Positions 45,810 through 56,483 of a DNA stretch of 64,000 nt are shown here, one piece after another. The notes beneath the pieces are model-generated. The model was not told the DNA's origin, ran no database searches, and was given only the letters and a program-made list of their open reading frames with translations. The translations under genes and the position numbers were made by a program. The DNA is taken from contig CM057228.1 of the NCBI GenBank assembly GCA_029891385.1, positions 60,271,783-60,335,782 on the forward strand, given 5' to 3'. Origin of the DNA: Erythroxylum novogranatense (lineage: Eukaryota; Streptophyta; Magnoliopsida; Malpighiales; Erythroxylaceae). Numbering within the stretch: position 1 is the stretch's first letter; each line of letters opens with the position of its first letter.

Positions 45810-46961
45810 ATGCCACCTCGTCAAAGGACACGAGGAGTTTTGCAAGGTTCAATTGCACCTGACTCTCCGTCGAGAGAGGAGAGCATGGATGAGTCCGTAG
45901 CCCCGGGAGTGGCTGAGGCCCCTCTAGGGCAGGGTAGTGAGCCTCTTCATTCACAGACTCAGCAATCACCTAGCCTATCTGAGCAAGTGCCTGCGTTAGA
46001 CCCCAGGCTGTTCCAAGCATTTACCCAAGCTTTTGTTCAGGCTATGGGTCAAATGCCTCAGGCTTCTGGTTCGGCCCCAGCTAAGAAGGGGAGGCAGTTT
46101 GACAAGCTGAGGAAGTATGGAACAGTGGATTTCTTTGGAACCTCGGATCCGGAAGAAGCTGAGAACTGGTTGAGGAAGACCGAGAGAGTGCTGGATCAGA
46201 TGGAGTGTGAGGATGATGAGAGAGTGGTCTATGCTGCTAGTCTTCTTCAGGGTGATGCTTTGCACTGGTGGGAGACTGTGCCAGGGAGTCAGATGAGACC
46301 AGTGGGATTGACATGGGAGACTTCTGACGTATGCAGGGAAGAAGTATCTGTCTGAAGTGTACATTCAATGAAGCGAGAGGGAGTTTGAGCCTCACCCAGA
46401 GGAGATGGTATTCTTGAGTATGGCGTCGGTTTACTCAGTTATCGAGGTATGCTGCAGATATGATGTTTAGTGAAGCTGCCAAGTGCCGCCGATTTGAGTC
46501 AGGTCTGCACCTAACTATCAGAGAGAAGGTAGTGGTGCAGAACTTCTGTGATTTCCAGTAGCTAGTTGAAGCGGCTCTGAGGGTTGAGAATATTGAAAAT
46601 ATCAAGAGTGCGATCAAGAAGAAAGGGAGAAGCGATTCGGGAGGGAGGTGGTACTTCTAATCACGAGAGAAGTGCTGAACCTTTCTGCTTGATCGAGGAG
46701 AGGAGCACCGGTGGGAGTTGGCCTAGATCTGCGAGGACTCCTACTGTTTCTCACCAAGCTTCTACGGTGGGCGGCAGTAGAAGAGTAGGTGGGGAGAGAC
46801 CACCTCTTCCCAAGTGTGACCATTGTGGGCTTCCCCATAGAGGAGAATGTCATAGAAAGACTGGAGCATGCTTTAATTGTGGGCAGAAGGGACATTTTGC
46901 CAAGGAGTGTCCTAAACCAGATAGAAGAGAGGGATCTCAGATGCAAGCTTCGGGAGGATGA
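45810..46961 (+). pseudogene. gag: Gypsy gag with CCHC zinc knuckle (G5), frameshifted
   Basis: From the ATG at 45810 the frame is open to 46355 and covers a Gln/Pro/Ser-rich N-terminus and the retrotransposon gag core (WLRKTERVLDQM near 46170, LLQGDALHWWE near 46245). A small deletion near 46322 shifts the frame, and several stops follow to about 46580. The nucleocapsid part is open again at 46584-46961 in another frame. It has a zinc-finger-like CDHCGLPHRGEC and a CCHC knuckle CFNCGQKGHFAKEC near 46872-46912. Gag packages RNA and builds the particle. The damage may be partly consensus error, because it falls at a CTG context. Confidence 0.87.
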
Positions 46962-47099
46962 GGTAGTGGCTCGAGAAAGTCGTGCAGTGGGTAGCTCTGG
47001 AGGTCTAAGAGAGCTTATCCTCCGAGCAGATCCGGAGGGCAAGTTCCGGCCAGTGTTTGCCATGACTCGAGAGGAGGCGAGACCGCGCCGAAGTTGTAG

Positions 47100-47640
47100 C
47101 GGGTATGGTTAAACTTTTGATGATTATGTGCTTGCTATGATTGACTCGAGTTCTACCCATTCTTTTGTGTCTTGGTATGACTATTTCTAGAGGAGTTTGA
47201 GCCCTTTGGATACTCCGCGATGGTGAGTACTCAATCGGCCAATATATTATTATCATCAAGTGTATAGAGATTGTGAGATAGAGATTAGTGGAGGAAAATT
47301 GGTGGTGGATCGATGCCTTTGAAGATGGGAGGATTGGATGTGATCCTAGGTATGGACACATTAGAGAGGTATCATGTTACTTTAGATTGTAAAGAAGGCG
47401 GTGGAGTTTGAGCTAGAGGATAGCAGGAAAGTGATACTCATGGGAGATAGAAAAGTCAGTCCACCTCGGGTTATTTCATTTATGATGGCGAGAGAGAATG
47501 ATGAGCGAGGGTGTGAGGGCTTTTTGGCTTATGTGCTAGATATGAAAGCGAGATAGAGGGAGGTTGGAAGACATTCCAAGAGTCGGGAATTCCAGATGTC
47601 TTTCCGAGGAATTGCGGGACTACCTCCTCTAGGAAATTGA
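47100..47640 (+). pseudogene. Gypsy aspartic protease remnant (G5)
   Basis: The active-site region reads V-L-A-M-I-D-S-S-S-T-H-S-F near 47130-47165, where the family has Asp-Ser-Gly. Gly is replaced by Ser through one G-to-A change. Downstream only scattered traces such as a GGLDVILGMD-type stretch near 47330-47355 are readable, in shifting frames. Confidence 0.75.
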
Positions 47641-47695
47641 GTTTCCCATCGAGCTTCATTCAGGCACTACGCCGATCTCAATTTCGCCTTATCGG

Positions 47696-48900
47696 ATGGC
47701 TCCGGCGGAATTGAAGGAGCTTAAGGAGCAATTGGAGGATCTTTTAAAGAAGGGATACATTAGGCCGAGCTCTTTGCCTTGGGGGGCTCCGGTTCTTTTT
47801 GTGAAGAAGAAAGATGGGTCTTTGCGGATGTGTGTGGATTACAGGAAACTGAATCATGCCACCGTTAAGAACAGATATCCGCTCCCGCGTATAGATGACT
47901 TGTTTGATCAATTGCAAGGGGCAAGAGTCTTTTCCAAGATAGACTTGAGGTCGGGTTATCATCAGTTGAGGATTAAGGAGACCGATGTGTCAAAGACTGC
48001 TTTTAGGATGAGGTATGGCCACTTTGAGTTTTTGGTTATGCCTTTCGGGTTGACGAATGCTCCTGCGGTCTTTATGGATTTGATGAACAGAGTCTTCAGG
48101 TCTTTCTTAGATCAATTTATCATTGTCTTTATTGATGATATATTGGTCTATTTTAAGAGTGATGTAGAGCATGAGGATCATTTGAGGGTTGCCTTGGAGA
48201 CCTTGAGAAAGAATGAGTTGTATGCCAAATTCGACAAGTGCGAATTCTGGCTAAGAGAAGTAGTATTTCTCAGGCATGTGATCTCTGAGCGGGGAGTGCA
48301 TGTGGATCCGTAGAAGATAGAAGTTGTGGTTAAATGGGAAGCGCCAAAGAATGTAGCTGAAGTGAGAAGTTTCTTGGGATTAGCTGGATATTACAGGAGG
48401 TTTGTGGAGGACTTTTCCTTGATAGCTGCTCCACTTTCCAAATTGACGAGGAAGAATCAAAAATTTGAATGGACTGAGGAGTGCCAGAGTAGTTTCGAGG
48501 AGTTGAAGAAGCGGCTTACAACCGCACCGATTCTGACATTGCCTTCTGGTGATGATGGGTACATTGTGTCTGATGATGCCTCAGGGAAGGGTTTAGGGTG
48601 TGTATTGATGCAAGAGAGAAAGTGATTGCTTATGCCTCTGGCGTTGAAGCCTTATGAGATGAACTATCTGATCCATGACTTGGAGTTGGCTGCTATAATC
48701 TTTACATTGAAGATTTGGAGACATTATCTGTATGGAGTTACCACTAGGATATTTACAGATCATAGGAGCCTTAAATACTTGTTGACCCAGAAAGAAATGA
48801 ATTTGAGGCAGAGGCGATGGTTAGAGTTGCTAAAAGATTATGACTTGATGATAGATTACCATCCCGGGAAGGCCAATGTGGTAGCAGATGCTCTGAGTAG
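47696..48900 (+). pseudogene. pol: Gypsy reverse transcriptase and RNase H (G5), interrupted
   Basis: RT is open from 47696 to 48310, with MCVDYRKLN near 47830, the [11 protein letters not shown] motif near 47935 and the catalytic FIDDIL near 48130. A TAG at 48311-48313 stands where Gln is usual, and the frame continues ([12 protein letters not shown] near 48370, connection domain) to a TGA at 48623-48625. There a two-base loss shifts the frame. RNase H continues from 48626 ([10 protein letters not shown] near 48760, [15 protein letters not shown] near 48860-48900). All usual catalytic motifs are visible, so the inactivating events are few. Confidence 0.9.
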
Positions 48901-50499
48901 GAAGTCCACTATGGCTCACATGGAGAGTGTGTATCTTCCCTTGCTGAAGGATTTAGCCAGACTTGATGTGATGTTGAGGCAAGATGGGCCTGAGTGTATT
49001 TTGGCAAGTTTCAGGGTGAGGCCAGTGCTAAAAGAGAAGATCAAGGAATTGCAGGATCAGGATGAGTACTTGAGTAAGCTTAGGGAAGGGATAAAGAATG
49101 GCAAGCCGTCTAATGTAGAGGTAAAGGAAGATGGATTGATGGTTGTGGGTAGTAGATTGTATGTCCCGGGCAAGTTAGAGTTGAGAGATGAGATTCTTGA
49201 TGAGGCGCATAATGCTCCTTATGCAATGCATCCAGGGAGTTCTAGGATGTATCGGAATTTGAAGGAGCATTTCTGGTGGAAAGGAATGAGGAAAGATGTA
49301 GTAGAGTATACTAAAAGATGTTTGGTGTGCCAGCAAGTTAAAGCTGAACACCAAGCACCTTCAGGCAAGCTTAATCCCTTGCCTATTCCGGAGTGGAAAT
49401 GGGAAAAGATAACTATGGATTTTCTGATGGGATTGCCGAGATCTAGCAAGAAGCATGATGCAATATGGGTGATTGTGGATAGATTGACTAAGTCAGCTCA
49501 CTTCTTGCCAATTTGTCAGACAGATTCTTTGAATGTGTTGGCTAAGAAGTATATGGATGAGGTGATTAGGCTTCATGGGATTCTGAGTTCAATAGTTTCT
49601 GATAGAGATCCCAGGTTTACCTCCAGGTTTTGGGAGAGCTTGCAGGAGGCCTTGGGGACTAGATTGCATTTTGAGACGGCTTTCCATCCATGATTGATGG
49701 ACGATCGGAGAGGACCATTCGGACTTTGGAGGCAATGTTGAGGGCTTGTGCTTTGGATTTCAAAGGTTCGTGGGATGATCACTTACCTTTGATTGAGTTT
49801 GCTTATAATAATTCCTATCATTCGGGAATTCAGATGGCACCTTATGAGGCTTTGTATGGTAGGAGATGTAGAACTCCTATATGTTGGGACGAGGAAGGTG
49901 AAAGGAAGCTTGTAGGACCTGAGTTAGTGAAGGTTACTGTGGATAAGGTGAAGTTAGTGAAGCAAAGGCTTAAGGCAGCTCAAGATCGGATGAAGAGCTA
50001 TTCGGATGCCCATAGGAAAGAGATGGAATTTGAAGTGGGTGAGAAAGTGTTTCTTAGAGCTTCTCCATGGAAAGGTGTTTTGAGGTTTGGTAAGAAAGGT
50101 AAGCTTAGCCCAAGGTATATAGGCCCATACAAGATCATTGAGAGGATTGGGCCTTTGGCTTATAAGTTAGATTTGCCATCGGAGTTGTCTAAGATTCATA
50201 ATGTGTTCCACGAGTCGATGCTGAGGAGATATAGGTCGGATCCTTCGCATATAGTTCAACCTTCAGAAGTTCAGTTGAGAGAGGATTTGAGTTATGAGGA
50301 GCAACCAGTAGAAATCTTAGATTCAAAGGAAAAAGTATTAAGGAACAAGATTGTGAAGCTGGTTAAGGTCTTGTGGAGGAACCATTCGACCGAGGAGGCT
50401 ACTTGGGAACCCTTGGAAGCCATGAGGGAGAAGTATCCCTACCTCTTCATGGACTCAGGTAAGGATTTCGAGGACGAAATTCTTTTAGGAGGGGAGAAT
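48901..50499 (+). pseudogene. pol: Gypsy integrase with chromodomain (G5), one internal break
   Basis: The HHCC zinc finger (H-x-H near 49209-49230, CLVCQQVK near 49326) and core (MDFLMGLP near 49420, SDRDPRF near 49600) are open to 49693. A local change near 49686-49694 creates a TGA, and the frame resumes at 49690 with SERTIRTLE (catalytic Glu). The GKKGKLSPRY module is near 50095 and the chromodomain near 50355-50440. The final stop found in the G4 relative is lost by a one-base change near 50480, so translation would run into the LTR. Confidence 0.9.
50487..50499 (+). other. Polypurine tract of G5
   Basis: AGGAGGGGAGAAT directly precedes the 3' LTR. Confidence 0.85.
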
Positions 50500-53400
50500 T
50501 GTTGGGCCCCAAAAATTTTTTATTTATTTATGAATTTGTTTAATTGCTTGCTTACTTTAATTATTTTTATTTTGCTTTAATTGATTTAATTATGTGTTTA
50601 TATAAATATTTTATGTTGGGCTTGGAAATTTGAAGTTAGAAATTAAGTGTAGAATTAAAATTTAAAAGTTAGAAGAATGGGCTTTGAGTTTAAGTTGTTA
50701 GTGTAGTGGGCTCGTAGTTATAAGAGAGGAGAGCCCAAAGGAAGGGAGGAGAGCTTTAGGAGAACTCAAAACTATGTAGTTTTGATGGGAGGCTTTAAGT
50801 TAAAGCTAATGACTTAAGTGAATTGGAGAGGAGTAGAGAAGTGTCGTAGAACCCAAAGGAGAATAGAAGAAAAACGTGAGCAACCAAAGGAAAGGAGACT
50901 TTCGGCCAAGGAGAGGAAGGAGAGTCGTAGGAGGCTTGAGGGAAAGGAGAAAGAAGAAGAAAAAGTGAAGAAAAAATAAGTAGTAAGGTAAGCTACCATC
51001 TCCCTTGAGTAGGGTTTCGAAAATGGGATGAAACGGAGCTTAGGGTTTGTGTAAAGTTTGAAGGGAGGGGTGAGATCTATGGGTTTTTGTGTTTTCCTAA
51101 GCTAGGGTTTGGTTGTTTTAGCTTAAATGGGCTATGGGTAAGTTAGGTTTAAGACTTCGTTATCGATTTATCGATTCTTGAATGTTTCGACTTTTCCAAT
51201 GAGTTTCGGAATGTGTTTTATTGAAGGGAACCAAGGAAACCTCACTCAAGAGAGAGAGGAAGAGCAGTCGTGAATCCGGATTTCTGACGATAGGTGGGTA
51301 ACATCTTTATAGTTATTGTGTAATGGGCAAAGCCCTATGTGTGCTATCTTTGTTATACTATGTGTATATTGAAAGTGTATTTACATTGCTTTGAATAAAA
51401 AGTGTGAAACTATGACGATTTGGAAGTATGAATGAAGCATGAAATGCTATTATTGTGCTTGAATATGTGAGCATAAATGAGTTGTGATTGGGCGAGAGAG
51501 AACCCCTTTGTGAAGTCACGTGCACGTTGACCCCCATAGCCTTCTCCCGACTGCCCGCTTGTGGCTTACGAGATCCGAAAATGGACTCGATGTGTTCACG
51601 GTAAACTTCGGTTTCCGGTGTGTGTAGGGAACTCTCGAGCCAATTGTATGCATTTCAGCATTTATAGGTGTTTATGATTTATAATATGGGTTTTAGTTGC
51701 AAGATGATTCTATGTTATGCCTTATGTGATGAGTTGAGTAAATTGTGAGTTATGTGATAAAGTTGAGTTTTCAACCTATTATGTAAATTGTTAATGCTCT
51801 GGATTATTAATTGTGTGTGTGTGGCTCATTATGTGATGGCTATAAATTTGTTAGCCACTGAGCGTGTTAGCTCACCCCATTCTCCTCCTCGGTGCAAATC
51901 GAGTTGAACTGGAACCTTGCAAAAGCTTGGGCATCGCTCAAGAAATTTAGGAACTTTTGTATTAAGTTAGTAACTAGCTTTTGGGAATAGCTTTGTAAGC
52001 ATATTGATCATTGAGCATCTCATCTTTGGTATTTTGTACTTGATTTTGATAAATATGCCAATATGTAACCAAAGCTATGCATGAATTTTCCTCATGATTT
52101 TGAAATGAGAATGAGAGCTCTAGTACTCTCTTTATGTGAATTGGCTGAGTTTTGTACTGTGTATGGCCTTGGGAAGGCATGTGTATGATTTTGAGTATTA
52201 TTGTTATATGAGTTTTGTTGGGTTTTGGCCTTGGGAAAGGTCGCTGGAATGTTGTTATGGTCTATGTGTTGTTGAAGAGTATAGTGCTGCAGAATCTGGG
52301 CTAAGGGTTCATGTGGGAAAATTTGAGTTTGTTGTGTTTGCTGCAATTTCTGGATTGAAATAGGTCATATGGGATCTTTTAGACTTGTTGAGAGTGTTAG
52401 TCAAGCTATAGAGCCTCTTCCAGGATATTTATGAGCTATTTATGATGTGTAAATTGGTAAGTGTGAGTCGTTGGTGTTTAATGCAGGAGCTGTCAAAGTG
52501 ACAGATTGGTAGCAGAAGCTTTGAGTCCACTCTTGACCCATATAGAGTTGGAATATAGGTCAGTAGTCTTCATGAAAGTTGTAGATAATTCTTTTACCTT
52601 TCCATAGACACTAAGTTTGCTAAATTTGGAGTTCTGGGTCAAAAGTTATGAAGGTCGGAAGTTCTGGTACTGGTTGTGGGGAGCTAGTCGACCTGTCTTA
52701 GTGGGAACTTTTGATTCCCGTAGAGCCCGAGCATGCTTGTGAGCCCTTCTTGAAAAAGGTAGAATTTTCCCTTAGCTTTCCAACGCCTCCGACCGTGTCT
52801 AATTTGGAGCTCGGAGTCAAAAGTTATGAGGGTTAGAAGTCGGATAGGTCGGGCTGTAGGGCAGGTCGCCCAAGCGCTCGCGGGCGAACGAGCACCCGCA
52901 CTCGCCCATGCCGGGCGAGCGCTGGCGGGCGAACGCCCAGCCCTCGCGCTCGCCCAGGCCGGGCGAGCGCCCAGCGCCCGCGCTCGCCCAGGTCGGGCGA
53001 GCGCCCAACGCCCGCACTCGTCCGGGCGAGCGCCATGCCGGGCTCTTGCGAGTTTTGGGGGTCGGTTTTGGCTGATCGACCCCTCCCCCTTCTTTTGGCC
53101 ATAACTTTTTACACCGACCTCCGATTGAGCTGATTTTCGAACCGATGGATTCCTAAGAAAATTTTCTATCCTTATACACCTGAATTATCATTATTTATTT
53201 TAAATTGAGAAAGGTCATTTAAAACAAAGTGTGGAGGTCGGCTGATTCTTTCTGAATATACTTCACTAAGTTTTAAATATCTAGAGCTATAGGGCTCGGA
53301 TCGAGGCGATTCTTGTTTTAAATGAAACTAGAGACATAAATCTACACTTTTTGGGAAGGATCCGAGCTGTAATTCAGCCTCTAAAGTTTTCAAATTTTGA

Positions 53401-53657
53401 CATGAAGTCGGTAGAGGGACTGTTTTCACTGTTTTCTTTAAGATAGTATTTTTGCCATAACTTCTTCATTTTTAACCCGAATTGAGCGATTCCAGTTGTG
53501 TTGGAATCGTTAGATCCGAGGGATCATTTTATCAAGAGTCAACCTCGAATTTTATAAAGTGAAATTTTTCCTTATTTGTGATTAGTATGTGTGTTCGGTT
53601 GTGGGTCTTCTACGCTGGATGGGTCCGAATGTTGGGCCTCGGAGACGGGGTCCAACA
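50500..53657 (+). repeat. 3' LTR of G5
   Basis: The 3158-base LTR is near-identical to the 5' LTR. Differences are concentrated in the GC-rich cluster (longer here) and in a run of seven single-base losses at about 51862-51942. Confidence 0.93.
52866..53046 (+). repeat. GC-rich GCCGGGCGAGCGC minisatellite, long allele (G5 3' LTR)
   Basis: Units of about 32 bases combine CGCTCGCCCAGG with CCGGGCGAGCGCC, so each unit can fold on itself. There are about two to three more units than in the 5' LTR. Both edges of the tract are identical in the two LTRs. Confidence 0.85.
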
Positions 53658-53829
53658 TTTCCGATCCTATTCTCGAATTTTCCCAATCTCAATTTTGAAT
53701 CCCGAATTCCTAATCTCCAAATTGAATTAAATCTATAACCAATTGGATCATCAAATTCCAAATCCCCACTTTATAAATCCTCAAAAATCCAATTTCAGCC
53801 AAAGAAAACACTTGACTTGAATTTAGGGG

Positions 53830-54052
53830 TCCCGCATGGCAAGAAGATCGCCGCCTTGGCGAGACCTTCGCCCGTCATGGCGCATACCTTTCTCTTCCTG
53901 GCGTGTCTTTATTCTGCTTTCGCCTTGACGTGTGCGTTCGTTAAATCGCGGCGTGCGACAAAACTCAGCTCGTCGCGGCGTGCCAAGCAGGAGTCGCAGC
54001 GTGCGAATTAAATTTGCTCGCCGCGGCGTGTTCATCATACGTCGCGGCGTGC
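53830..54052 (-). repeat. CGCCGCGGCG motif cluster in the G3 right LTR
   Basis: This is the counterpart of 36481-36706. The right part is conserved. In the left part several CCGCGG cores read CCTTGG or are lost. Confidence 0.75.
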
Positions 54053-55461
54053 AAACCCAGAAACACGCCCGAAACCCAGAATTTCCCAGAAATCCGTCTA
54101 ATAACCTTTCCAAATCCAATTCTTCTCTTATCAAACCACTCCCAAATAATTCCATACACTTCATACAACTAATCCTTAGCCTTTATTTCATCAAACAATC
54201 AAAATCCCTAAAATTCAACCCTAAAATCACTGAAAACCAACGTCGAAAACCCTAAATGCCAAATCCTTTAATACACAAGTTAAATCATCAATCTAATACA
54301 ATAAATCAATAGATCAAGCTACAATAGGTAGGAAAGAAGCAACTTACTTGCTCAAAAGCCTCAAATCTCCAACAATCACACCAAAATCAACTCAACGTCA
54401 CTCACGGCTACACCCCCAAACCAAACCAAATCTTTAAGTCTTCTTAACTCCAATCAAAGGGAATCAATCAAGGATGGAGGGGGAAGCAACCAACCCAAAG
54501 CAATCAAGAAGAAACTCCAAGCAAAATCCACGAAGAAGAAGGAGGAAGAAGCATCATGGAAGAAGAGATTTTCAAAGGGTTAGGGTTTTATACCCAAATG
54601 GTAAGGCATTGTTTGGCAATCGATAGTCCGATCCGAACAACCTCAGTCCAAGTTCTAACTCTAATTTCTCCCGAATTTCAATGGTTCAGACCCTAATTCC
54701 TCAATTCTAATTTCTAATCATTCTATGCCATTGGACAATCAATTTCGGAACCGGAAATCAAAATAATCAGTCATTAGGTCAATTTTTCGGTCCGGACCTA
54801 TTACTCCGAAAATTCCAGAAAATTTCCTATAAATTCTCAAAATTAGAAAATACATAATCATGCATTCCAATCTCATAATTCAATTTCCAAATTCTCAATT
54901 CTAACTCTAATTTCAATTTTCACAACTCAATTTGACCTAGTTCTCCAATTTTCCAATTTGTCCAAATCAAATCGGGATCTGTCAAACATGTATGTACGCA
55001 CTTGTGCCAGTGCAATAATTACCCAATTTACCAAATTATACATAATTTAAAATGCATGCGTATGCCAATGACTCGTTCCTCTAACATTAGAGATCAAATG
55101 AATGAACATATCACATATGCGATATAACGACCTAGCATGTCCCAATTTACCATTATAACCTTCCCATCAGTGACGGGATGTTACAAATAATCACATTCAC
55201 TAAATTTTAAAACCGAAAGATAACTTTCATTTCATTCATAAACCCTAAATACAATATCCCGTCATATACACAACTGAACAAGTCCAAAATAGACAGTACT
55301 AACTCCTATCTAAGTCATCCCCAAAATATCACAAAGGATCCCCAACTGACCGACCTGTGGGCCGTGCTCCTCTTGCCGGCTCACACACAGCAGGAAAAGT
55401 CTTAAAAATCCGGAGCTAGAAGTCACACTACCGCTGTCCTGAAAATTAGTCGCAATTTGGG

Positions 55462-55506
55462 TGAGTATGCGAAACTCAATGAGTAACCATCATCGATGGT
55501 TCACTC
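55462..55506 (-). other. Conserved hairpins in S3
   Basis: TGAGT...ACTCA (55462-55478) and AACCATC-atc-GATGGTT (55485-55501) are present. The latter is lengthened by GAGT and ACTC at 55481-55484 and 55503-55506 with one bulged C. The CCCGTT hairpin is not visible. Confidence 0.6.
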
Positions 55507-55671
55507 AATTCATGCATTACGCAGAATTGCGTACAAAGCAACACATATCATATTTAGAATCATAAATCAGAAATTCATAAAATCATGCTCACACAGTTGC
55601 AATAAATCCCATATCAAATTCACAACACAATCACAGACTGAATGCACAATGATTTCCAATTCATTATTAGC

Positions 55672-55882
55672 GTTGTGACTGGGCGTCAGAGTTATCCCAT
55701 TTCTGGGCACATCACACAGAAATCGCGTTTATGGGGGTAGGAGAGCCCTCTGGGTATGCACTACTGCCCACGCGCACTAGGGATAGGAGAGCCCTCTGGG
55801 TATGCACTAATCCCTTTTTTTTTACTTATCACAAAGACGAGCTTATAGCTCCAATCAGATCAGAATGTGCTCCAGTCACAAC
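55672..55882 (-). other. Hairpin array D (S3)
   Basis: The outer repeat GTTGTGACT (55672-55680) and AGTCACAAC (55874-55882) encloses CCCA-tttc-TGGG (55696-55707), two larger hairpins and GAGCT-tat-AGCTC (55839-55851). The two larger hairpins share an identical core of 26 bases, TAGGAGAG...ATGCACTA. The core is flanked by TGGG/CCCA in one (55732-55770) and AGGGA/TCCCT in the other (55779-55815). Confidence 0.75.
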
Positions 55883-56348
55883 TGTCAGTTACTGATTTCT
55901 ATTCATGCCTAGCATGCATTCACAATTCTCAATAACATATCACATGCGAATCACTTAATCAGAATCACAGATAGTTCACATACAAAGCACATAGCACATC
56001 AGAGATTGAGAAACCAACTAGGTTACTCACCTCTAAACTTCCGAGCTACTGCCGGGAAGTCTCAGCTGCATCAGAGGATCGACGCTCCACTTGGGACTCT
56101 ACAATAACCAGAATATTCGAATATCACTAAGTTTACCAATTTCAATAGTCAAGTATGCAAATATATCAAATGATTTACGTACTATGCATGTTATGACATT
56201 TCTGACACAAATCCGAAGTTCCTGATCTCAAACTCTAAATCCCGAATTCAAAATTTCTAAATTGAATTTAATCCATAATCAATTGGATCATCAAATTCCT
56301 AAATCCCATTCTTTAAATCCTCAAATTCATTTTCGGAAATCAGCATTC

Positions 56349-56483
56349 CTCGTCGCGGCGTCAGATCCCTCGCCGCGGCGAGCTCCCTTTCTCGCCACCT
56401 TCATCGCGGCGCATCGCGCTCCTCCTCGCCATGGCTATACTGCGCTCGTCGCGGCGTCGAGGCATTCCTGTCGCCTTGGCGTG
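56349..56483 (-). repeat. CGCCGCGGCG motif cluster in S3
   Basis: CGTCGCGGCG, CGCCGCGGCG and variants with CCATGG or CCTTGG cores recur. The motif is the same as in G3, in keeping with their related LTRs. Confidence 0.75.

Larger units (their letters stand above)
42539..53657 (+). mobile_element. Full-length Ty3/gypsy chromovirus G5
   Basis: The 11.1-kb element has TGTTGGGCCCC...GGGGTCCAACA LTRs and an exact TTTCC duplication (42534-42538, 53658-53662). The empty site is at 36307-36311. Order is LTR, PBS, gag with zinc knuckle, protease, RT, RNase H, integrase, chromodomain, polypurine tract, LTR. Integrase after RNase H and the terminal chromodomain place it among chromoviruses. LTRs above 3 kb would fit the Tekay/Del branch, which is an inference. 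The LTRs are nearly identical by eye, so it is the youngest insertion seen, yet the coding part is broken. Confidence 0.93.
30349..55185 (-). mobile_element. Non-coding LTR retrotransposon G3 (LARD-like, minus strand) with nested G4 and G5
   Basis: Exact AATAA duplications (30344-30348, 55186-55190) bound the element. Its 3' LTR is on the left (30349-37838, net 2953 bases) and its 5' LTR on the right (41116-55185, net 2946 bases). The interior, 37839-41115, has a polypurine tract next to the left LTR and a primer-binding site next to the right one, but no genes. G4 sits in the left LTR and G5 in the right. Each site is intact in the opposite LTR (42230-42234 and 36307-36311), which proves the nesting. 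Confidence 0.9.
41116..55185 (-). repeat. 5' LTR of G3 (right copy, split by G5)
   Basis: The LTR comprises 41116-42538 and 53663-55185. It matches the left LTR closely outside two places, array B' and the CG cluster, where many small differences concentrate. TATA and donor are at 54586-54592 and about 54349 on the minus strand. Confidence 0.88.

Noticed and set aside
46614..47063. A 149-codon minus-strand open frame
   Set aside because: It is antisense to the G5 nucleocapsid zinc-knuckle region and rich in Ser/Arg as expected for a shadow.
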